Positions 35,727 through 44,100 of a stretch of 64,000 nucleotides of DNA are shown piece by piece (position 1 is the first letter of the stretch; every line of letters begins with the position of its first letter). Location: the NCBI GenBank assembly GCA_003602415.1, contig QQSK01000003.1, positions 201,469 through 265,468 of the forward strand, in the 5' to 3' direction. This DNA comes from Candidatus Poseidoniales archaeon (GTDB lineage: Archaea; Thermoplasmatota; Poseidoniia; Poseidoniales; Poseidoniaceae). The notes beneath the pieces are model-generated. The model was not told where the DNA came from. It searched no databases and worked only from the letters and a program-made list of their open reading frames with translations. A program made the translations under genes and the position numbers.

Positions 35727-38700
35727 CTAATTTTTTGGACCACTCAAAGTTTGCATGTATTGGTGACCATAATGGCCCCATTGTTCCATAGTCCATCCCT
35801 CAGGCAAACCAGTTGGTGGTAGAGGAGGGCCAGAATTAACAGGTGTTGGAGTGACGGATGGCTCGGTATTGGCGATATCTGGAATTACTTTACCAGACAT
35901 TTCGTCGACAACTTCTGCCGTTTGATCCGATTCATCAACCTCATCTTCACTTCGAATCTTTCGTATTTGCACCATAGTCCAAACCGCATATGACATTGCG
36001 CCCAAAGCAATCAGGTACATCACAACAGATAATTGCGAATCAGCAACTTGATTTGCCAATGCAGTTCCATCTCTGTCAACCTCTTGTTTAATCAATAGAG
36101 GAGATATTGAAATCCTTTCTTTATCGACACCTGAATCTAATAGCACAATTCTATGTTCGATAGTTTCTCCAACTGAACCATCAGCGATAGTTTCCAATTT
36201 GACTTGGATTAACTTACCACTAGAAACTTCTATCGAAGAACTATCCAATGTCTGCCAATTGTCTCCTGAGACCAAGCGTTGAAGTACAAATGTGACATTG
36301 CCCGAAGCCCCATTATTTCTAGCCTGAATAAATAATGAAACAGCATCTCCAGGTCCTGGTGTTGGATTGGACCAAGACCAAGTCGTATCGGGGGCACGTA
36401 GACTTACATCTGGGCCATTGAGAGCCAATGGCCAAGACGCTAATGGCTCAGAAATTGTATTACCATCACTACCGTATGGATTACCTGAATTATCCGAACC
36501 GGTCACCCACACATCAATTGTGTATGACGGCAATAACATGGTGGCTCCACCATCTGTCAAATCGATATAACCCGTCCAGAAGAACTGGTCTTCGAATGGA
36601 GTAGTTTCTGGAAGAGGAGCGGACCCACGACTGATTTCTGCCTCTCCTGCCCGAACCAAATAATGCAAAACTGCAGGATTATCCAATGAAAATCCTTGGT
36701 CATCTCTAGTCTCTAACATCACTTGCAAATTGTTTGCAAGAGAAATTGGTATGTCTTCACCAGGGGCAATACCCGATAGATGGACTGCATGAATAGTTGG
36801 TCTTTCGCTATCTACCGCTAATCGCAATCTAGGTTTGAATTCTGATTGATCTTCAGCCAGACCTGGTAAATCGACAAGTTTTGCCCTCAAGTCTAGATGG
36901 CCACTCCTTACATCAGGAACCAATAAGTCGATACTGAAATATCCGCCTTCACGGCTAGTTGTAGTCCACTCATTTTCATAATCTCCTAACGAGATAGTAA
37001 ATGCGCCAGAAGGTGCAGGAGTTTCATCCTCAGCGAATAAAACACGACCGCTGAAGCGGAGTGCCTGTCCAGCACCAATCAATGTCTCTTCAAATTCAGG
37101 ATTGTAATGATTTGTACCATCTCGCAACTCGATTGCAAGTATGTGTCCTGATTGAGTATCGAATCTCAAATCATTATCCAAGCTCCAAAGATCATTTCCT
37201 AAACCAGCCTTGTGTATGTTACAAGGAAGTACTTGTTCGATACCACATGGTTTGTCTTCTATCCACACCTTAGGAATGAAATGGGTTTGTCCATCTGTGT
37301 CCCAGATTTCAGGGAAATTCCAAGTTAACTGGAACTTAATTGAAACTATCATTCTTGATTCGTTTTCTGGGTCAATAATAATTGAAGAATAAAGGTTTGA
37401 TACCGCAAGTCCTGAGCCTCCACTTTCCAAATGAAGTTGAGGCTGCCCATCTTCAGACTGAGAAATGAATGCAAAAATAGAGGTTTCATCATCATCAAAG
37501 TCACCGCCAAGTGCTAACTGAATAAATTCAACATCCCACCATCCGTTGATATCTGAAACCATGAAAGTCGAAGTGTATGAAATTCCTGGATGAAGAGGCT
37601 CCATGTCGTCGTGTCCCATGATTGTGGAGTTGTCAATATCCATTACTGGTTCGAACTCTTCACGAATCTTATACCATGATAGAGAATTTTCCCAAATTGG
37701 AGTAACATCCCCCGGTCTTTCGCCACAGAATTCATCCGGTTCCATTTCACATACAGGGGACCCGCCCATCGCAATGACATTTCCTTGACCATCTTGGCCT
37801 GTTACATAGAACGCAACCTTGTCACCATGAACCAGCATTGAATCATCGATTAGTCCATTGAAGATATTCAATCCACCAGAAATGATTTCAGGTGTTGTCA
37901 ATGTTTTTGAACGATATTCGATAGGTTCAGGAAGGCCATTAAAGTTTGAATCGTCGCATTTTTCATGTTCTCCAGCTTCACATCCAACCCAATAGTGAAG
38001 GTCGATTGTTTGAGGTGGGTCGACTGAATCCTGCACCACGATTTCAATAGCTTGACCACCAGGAGATGGAGGTCCTTTCTGCATTTCAATACTCATTTCT
38101 GGACTGGCAAATAATACCAATGGAGCATTACCATCGAAAATCAACTTGATAGTATTATATCCTGGGTTGACATAAGTTGAACCATTAGCCAAATTGATCG
38201 CTTCAACATACAATACCATTCCACCAGCAGAAGATTCTATCGGCGAAGTGAATGTCAAATTGTATTGACCAAACGCTGGATTACCTTCTGAATGAAGTAT
38301 AGATGGCTCGCCTATTGGGTCCCCATCATAGGTTACATTTTGACCAATGACACGAAGAGTAAACTCTCCAGCTTTTGGTGAGAATGCTGAGTTTTCGAAG
38401 TTTATTGCACCACTTATTGAAAGATTGAAACCTCCTCTAACCCAGTCCCCAGGGTACAATTCTCTTCCAGTTTCTTCCCATACTCTCATGCCGTCTAATT
38501 GAATGTCGTTTTCAACATTTAGTGAAAGTGTATCTGTAGTCCATGAATTGATTTGTGGACCCAAGTCATCACTTACGGAAACAATAGCCTCCATTTTCCT
38601 CTCATCGTCCCATGTCCAATTTACTCGCAACGGCATTTTCACCGCTACTACACCATCGGAGTCTGTTGTTGAAGTACAGTTACCTACATCGAAATCAACG

Positions 38701-41072
38701 ATTCCACCAGCATCATCTACTACACTGCATGAATCTCCTCTCAACCACTTGAATGCAGGATCTCCTCCATTTGAATTGTTCAATCCAATAGTGGCCTCTG
38801 TAACCTTGTCGACTAAATCTCCATGAGCTAATCTTACAACCAGATTTCTGTAAACACCATCTGGAGCAACTAATCCACCTTCTAGGCTAGCATCAAGCAC
38901 TCTTGTGTTCAAGCGATACTCGATATCTAAATCTGTTAATTTGACTCTACCAGGAGTATTTGCCTTTACGGCAATAGGAATCTCAACAGTCCCCACTCCG
39001 TTTTCAGGAATGTGGTCATTGAATGCATCAACTAGACCAGGAGCCTCAGAAACTACTGAGCCTACCGGAGAATCATCAGAGGCTACGACTGAACTTTCAT
39101 TCAAGAACAGAATTGATTTCCAATCCCAGTTACCATCATCTCCAACATCCAATTGAGGCCCATCTGGATATCCTTCTTCATACCAAAGAATGAATGAATC
39201 AATCATTGGAGTTTGGGAATCATCGCTAGTACCCATCAATACCGAGTAAAGTAATTCGTTACCTCCTCCTTGAGTTGAGAAGGAAACTTCCACATTATTT
39301 GTAGCATCTTCCCAAGTTGAACCATTGTCGTTTGAAACCTTGACTGTTATCGAGGAGACACTAGGAACATCTGCTGACCAAACAGCCCTGACCTTACCTA
39401 CATTGGTGCCTGTCGAAATAGTCTGACTTGTCCAATCACCAGTGACCTCATACGAGGTAGCATATTCCATTGAAATCCACCATGAAACGGCTGAGGAGCC
39501 AATTAACTGCATCTTCCAAACCAATTCATTTCCAGGATGTGCAAAGTGAATTGTTTGATTCTTCTCCACAGTCTCCCAATGTGTTCCATTATCTGCACTA
39601 ACCCAATAATCGACTCTATCTCCTTGTGTAGGAGCGGACCAATGATTCTGAACATTTACTGCAAGAACATCATCCTCGGTAACGATTGTTTCACCAATCC
39701 AAGTAGTTGTTCCTGGTGCAGGATTGGTAGGGAATGTGATACCCATTCCAAATTCTCTGTAGTAAAGAGTTGTAGAACTCCATGTCGAATATCCAGTATC
39801 TACTGTGATCAATCTCTGGCCATCATAAAACAATCCATATCCCTTTACTGTGATGTCCTTGATTCCAGATTGAGGAACTAATGAAGATGAAGTTCCAGAA
39901 ATAGCCCAAACGCTCAGTTGGTCAGTGTTCTGATAGTAGGAACCTTTCATACATCGCATGTAGAAGAAACCTGCATACACAGTTAGCCCATGCACGTTAC
40001 TGGTTGACTTACCACATTCTGTTGAAGAGGAAGAACCTGAACTGAAGGAATACATATCTTGGCCTCTAGTGAATTGTCCATTATCTCCAAAGTCATAGGA
40101 AACGATTCTTCGTTGTTGTCCATGAACTACCCATACACTATCGGATTCCCGGTCGTATGAAATTCCGTTGTATTCACCATACTGAGGTGATATGTCGTAT
40201 GAATCAACACATTTCCATACCCAATCATCTGACACATCAATTGCCAATACTCTCAGATTTTGTGTTGGAGTAGTTGAAGAATAAGCGTACTTGTAAGTGG
40301 AGAAAATACCATACAGCATTTCATCATCGGTTATTGTCCAATCTTTGAATCCATAAGACTTGTAGTAGGTTGAACTTGGATCTTGTGGCAAATTACAACC
40401 GGATTCACGCTGCAAATCAACTGTGATGTCTTTTGTTATGTTATTAGGGTGCATTCGATTTACAACTTTGTCAAAAGAGGTACCCGAGAATGTAGACATG
40501 AATAGCCAGTCGTGATTTCTCAATATTGCACCTTGTCCCAAAACCATGAAGTTCGTGCTGGTTACTTTGACCTGGTTACTGAACCTAGTTTCGGTCGAAT
40601 TAGAAGTGTGGGGTTGTCTAACTGCAAAACTTCCATTATCCAACCATGCAGTAGAACCAGGCAGAATTTCATCATCGGTAGAATGCATAGAATCCGCATC
40701 CTCTGATTCATCAAACCCAAGAGTCAAGTCGCTGCTTCTAGCATCTGCACGATTAGATGTTCCATCCATCCATTCATCGTAAGTATCGGTGGTGACTTGT
40801 GACCAACCAGTGGATGATGCTCCAGATAATGTCACTTGTACATCCAACACTTCTGCACCCTTAGGAATGGCTACCATTGTTGTTTTGTCTGCCCCACCTT
40901 GGTATAGAGCAATGTTCTCTACACTTCCATCTGAAAAAGTGTAGATATGGCGAGAAGCACCATTTGCTTCAGCTTCACTGATGAAGGTTTCAGATAGTGG
41001 ACTGAGCGGAGTCAATACCAATATGAAAATCATGATTGATAGAGCAGCCCGAGATGAAAATTTCTGCGACAT
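35727..41072 (-). CDS. Giant surface protein with GWTMEQW cytoplasmic tail
   Basis: A protein of about 1781 residues. The ATG at 41072 precedes a signal peptide (AALSIMIFILVLTPLSPLS). The outer part has beta-propeller-like stretches in its first 500 residues, then many beta-sandwich modules with Trp and Asn-Gly turns, and over a dozen NxS/T sites. One transmembrane helix (VVMYLIALGAMSYAVWTMV) near residue 1690 is followed by an acidic stretch, a Pro-rich linker and the tail GLPEGWTMEQWGHYGHQY. No catalytic motif is seen; a structural or binding role at the cell surface is likely. A GGTGA ribosome site lies about 9 bases before the start, inside a hairpin. Confidence 0.85.
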   Translation of the reverse strand: MSQKFSSRAALSIMIFILVLTPLSPLSETFISEAEANGASRHIYTFSDGSVENIALYQGGADKTTMVAIPKGAEVLDVQVTLSGASSTGWSQVTTDTYDEWMDGTSNRADARSSDLTLGFDESEDADSMHSTDDEILPGSTAWLDNGSFAVRQPHTSNSTETRFSNQVKVTSTNFMVLGQGAILRNHDWLFMSTFSGTSFDKVVNRMHPNNITKDITVDLQRESGCNLPQDPSSTYYKSYGFKDWTITDDEMLYGIFSTYKYAYSSTTPTQNLRVLAIDVSDDWVWKCVDSYDISPQYGEYNGISYDRESDSVWVVHGQQRRIVSYDFGDNGQFTRGQDMYSFSSGSSSSTECGKSTSNVHGLTVYAGFFYMRCMKGSYYQNTDQLSVWAISGTSSSLVPQSGIKDITVKGYGLFYDGQRLITVDTGYSTWSSTTLYYREFGMGITFPTNPAPGTTTWIGETIVTEDDVLAVNVQNHWSAPTQGDRVDYWVSADNGTHWETVEKNQTIHFAHPGNELVWKMQLIGSSAVSWWISMEYATSYEVTGDWTSQTISTGTNVGKVRAVWSADVPSVSSITVKVSNDNGSTWEDATNNVEVSFSTQGGGNELLYSVLMGTSDDSQTPMIDSFILWYEEGYPDGPQLDVGDDGNWDWKSILFLNESSVVASDDSPVGSVVSEAPGLVDAFNDHIPENGVGTVEIPIAVKANTPGRVKLTDLDIEYRLNTRVLDASLEGGLVAPDGVYRNLVVRLAHGDLVDKVTEATIGLNNSNGGDPAFKWLRGDSCSVVDDAGGIVDFDVGNCTSTTDSDGVVAVKMPLRVNWTWDDERKMEAIVSVSDDLGPQINSWTTDTLSLNVENDIQLDGMRVWEETGRELYPGDWVRGGFNLSISGAINFENSAFSPKAGEFTLRVIGQNVTYDGDPIGEPSILHSEGNPAFGQYNLTFTSPIESSAGGMVLYVEAINLANGSTYVNPGYNTIKLIFDGNAPLVLFASPEMSIEMQKGPPSPGGQAIEIVVQDSVDPPQTIDLHYWVGCEAGEHEKCDDSNFNGLPEPIEYRSKTLTTPEIISGGLNIFNGLIDDSMLVHGDKVAFYVTGQDGQGNVIAMGGSPVCEMEPDEFCGERPGDVTPIWENSLSWYKIREEFEPVMDIDNSTIMGHDDMEPLHPGISYTSTFMVSDINGWWDVEFIQLALGGDFDDDETSIFAFISQSEDGQPQLHLESGGSGLAVSNLYSSIIIDPENESRMIVSIKFQLTWNFPEIWDTDGQTHFIPKVWIEDKPCGIEQVLPCNIHKAGLGNDLWSLDNDLRFDTQSGHILAIELRDGTNHYNPEFEETLIGAGQALRFSGRVLFAEDETPAPSGAFTISLGDYENEWTTTSREGGYFSIDLLVPDVRSGHLDLRAKLVDLPGLAEDQSEFKPRLRLAVDSERPTIHAVHLSGIAPGEDIPISLANNLQVMLETRDDQGFSLDNPAVLHYLVRAGEAEISRGSAPLPETTPFEDQFFWTGYIDLTDGGATMLLPSYTIDVWVTGSDNSGNPYGSDGNTISEPLASWPLALNGPDVSLRAPDTTWSWSNPTPGPGDAVSLFIQARNNGASGNVTFVLQRLVSGDNWQTLDSSSIEVSSGKLIQVKLETIADGSVGETIEHRIVLLDSGVDKERISISPLLIKQEVDRDGTALANQVADSQLSVVMYLIALGAMSYAVWTMVQIRKIRSEDEVDESDQTAEVVDEMSGKVIPDIANTEPSVTPTPVNSGPPLPPTGLPEGWTMEQWGHYGHQYMQTLSGPKN
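35730..35828 (-). other. C-terminal GWTMEQWxHYG tail of the giant protein
   Basis: The last 33 residues begin PPLPPTGLP, then GWTMEQWGHYGHQY, matching the tail of the subtilase at 4538-4630 in 19 of the first 22 residues or so by eye, while the rest of the two proteins has no obvious similarity. Position after a membrane helix and Pro-rich linker is the same in both. Confidence 0.7.
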
Positions 41073-41080
41073 CAACAATT

Positions 41081-41095
41081 CACCGACTTTCGGTG
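41081..41095 (-). promoter_or_regulatory. Hairpin covering the ribosome site of the giant gene
   Basis: On the minus strand CACCGA-AAG-TCGGTG is a perfect six-pair hairpin. Its last bases are GGTG of the GGTGA ribosome site, which lies about 9 bases before the ATG at 41072. Pairing would hide the ribosome site, so the hairpin could tune translation. Confidence 0.45.
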
Positions 41096-41141
41096 TAAGC
41101 CATAACTCTTGAACTAACCGGCGACAGGTCACTTGCAATTT

Positions 41142-41159
41142 TTCCCCCTAAAGGGGGAA
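41142..41159. terminator. Seven-pair hairpin between the two giant genes
   Basis: TTCCCCC-TAAA-GGGGGAA is a perfect inverted repeat, 11 bases after the stop of the 1892-residue gene. On the minus strand it is followed by five A and then TT, so it is not a classical T-tract terminator; on the plus strand a T-run precedes it. It may separate the transcripts or stabilise a processed 3' end. Confidence 0.45.
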
Positions 41160-41170
41160 TATTGAACGAT

Positions 41171-44100
41171 TCAGGCTGTATTCCTACTATCGTATCTGAT
41201 AGGAGATGAATCTCCTCTCAAACCGTCTTCTTCATCATCCTTGACTTCGAACCAATCGACCAACCAATCTCCATCAGTGTCCCAATTCAATGGATCACTT
41301 CCCTCTGCGATGTGGTCATCGTCCAAATCTAGTAGATACCAACCATATTCATGCTCTCCCAAATCAACAGCAGGCGCTCTGTTTGTATTGCCAACATAGT
41401 AAAGGTCCCAATCATCTGTTAGATCTCCTGAACACATGACAATGTCGTCACCCGAGTCTAATACAAGGAAATCAGTATCCATATCATTAATGATTAACAC
41501 ATAACTTTCATCGTCGAGATTTTTCTTATTCATACCAAGATAATTGGTTGAGTCTTCAGTAACTTCACCTAGACCTAAAGTAAAGGCACGGAATTGCCAC
41601 CATTCTGTAATTGGAGAACCGTCCCAGGTTTCACCAGAAAGCCTGACAGAATCAGGGGAATCCAGATTTGGATTTGCAATAGCATAAAACTCCATGAAAT
41701 TGGTGTAAGCAGTATATTCACAAGTCGCCCCACTGCAGTCCCAGTTTCCATCTTGGTCAGGATCTTCGTTAGCGTCAAGAGGATTTGCTGGGTTAAATGA
41801 TGCCCAAGCCCATCCAAGATTAGGTCTTGAAAGATTACCTGAATTTTGAGACAGAGGTCGGCAAGAAGCAGTAGATGATGTGCAAGAACCACCAGTAGCA
41901 GGGTCGATCCATTGTACTTCAATATTCAATCTTGAAGAATAATTGTCATTGCTTTCATTCCAGCCCTTCTCATACTCATACCAATCAGGTAGCATATCGC
42001 CATCGGTATCGTTATCCATCGGATTTATTCCATACTTGAACACTTCACGGCCATCAGATAAATTCCAATCTCTGTCATGTGAAATTACTACACCTGCATT
42101 TACCACCGTATTGAAAGTAATAGCATCACCATCTGAATCATTTGCATCCGGTCGAGTTCCGTTTAGATATTCCATATAGTTGGTAAACGGAAGGTCACCA
42201 ATTCCGCTCTGAATCACATCACCAGATGGAGTAAATTGTCTATTTTCCCATGTTCCTTGAACAGCAGGCACATCAAAGGAAGTTCTACCATACCATCCGT
42301 CGCTATCAGGGTCATAATTTACATCGAATGGATTAACTGGATTTGTAGCCCAATGATTCTGAGTAGTTGGATCTGGCATGCCATAAACAGCATAACAGAA
42401 TTCCCAACCATCATCGATTCCATCTAAATCCGAATCAGTATTTGTGGGGTCACTAATTCCGAATAATGTTCGATTGAAAGTGTTGGGGTCTTCCATATTT
42501 ATCATATTCATTCTAGCTGTGGATGTTGCATCTTTGCCACTGAATGTATTGAAAATTGCCCTTCGTGCTTCCGCCTCTGTACTTCCTTCTTCGACATAAG
42601 CATCAACTGCATCATCACCGAATCCAATCAATCCACTACCTGTGCTTAATCTTTCAGAATACTTTCCGTAAACCCTTGATTCATATTCGCGTTTATTTGT
42701 GAATTGTTCATCGAGAGAAATATTTCCATCACGGTCACAATCGACTGAATCCATATCGCTATCTAGCCATTGGTCAGAATCAATTAATGGATTCATTGAC
42801 CAACGATTATTCTCTAAATCCCAACTTGTGAACCAATACTCGAAACCATCGATCATTCCATCATCATCGGTATCTGAGATTGTTGGGTCAGTGATGCCCA
42901 TCAATGTCGAGATGAATGTGTTAGCAATTCCAGTCGATTGCCACTCTTGGAATTGATCTAGATGCCTCTTACCACGCTGACCTTTATCCAAAATTATGGT
43001 GTACACTCGTTGTGCTTTTTGAGTAGGGTCATTCAGATCACCATCTATATGCATTAGTGGGGCATCGAGAGGATGTTGCTCTCCGTTTTCAGGATTGGTA
43101 GTTACCAAGGAAAACTCTTGAGCATCGGTTAGAGCATCATTGTCTGCATCAAATGAACCATCTCCAGGGACCAATGGATTGAGAGTCCATGTTTGTGCAG
43201 TGTCATTCCATGCAGTGAACATCAATTCTAATCCATCAAGGAAACCGTCGCCATCAGTATCTGGGTTTGTAGGGTCTGTAGTCCAACCTGATACGTTAAT
43301 CAAATCCTGACCAACAAATGAACCAAATGACTCAGTGTTTGTAATTCCAGACCATTGCTGTAAGGTGAATCCACTACCAACAGTTGTCACATACCATTGT
43401 GGACTAGTTCTGTTGCTATTGGTCTCAGAAAGTGATGGGTCAATACTATTGTATTCTTCCCAGTTACTCATACCATCATCATCTGAATCATCCCATCTAT
43501 CGGTTGAATCAAGAGGATCTAGTGACCATTCAGCATCGAGAAGATGCCATCTAGCATACCATATCTCCCATCCATCAGGCATACCGTCTGAATCACTATC
43601 GGAATCGGTTGGGTCTCCAGTTGCAACACCATCTCCAAATGTGCTTTCTGGGTCAGCCCAATCTGATATATTTCTAAACAAGTCTGTTGAGAAATTGTTT
43701 GGAATCATTTCACCATCAAGAGTCATGTTGCCATCGAATAAATCATCTCGAATATGATATTCTAGCCAATTGACAAGTGCTTCATTATCTTCTATTACAC
43801 CATTGTGATTGATATCATATCCATCACCATCTGGGTTTTGGAATGCATCACTACCGTTTAGAGGATTGATGCCAACCCTGCTAACATCCCATGTACATGC
43901 ACCTCTGGCTTCCCATCCATCAGGTAATCCATCACCGTCTGAATCTACATTATTTGGATCTGAATCTGCCCACTTAGCGGCCTCAGACTCTGATTCGAGA
44001 TGGCTCTCAAGTAAATCTCCTGCAATACCTGCAGCTTTGATTAATGTCCATTGATACTCACACAGATTTGTCAATCCATCTCCATCTGCATCCCAATTTG

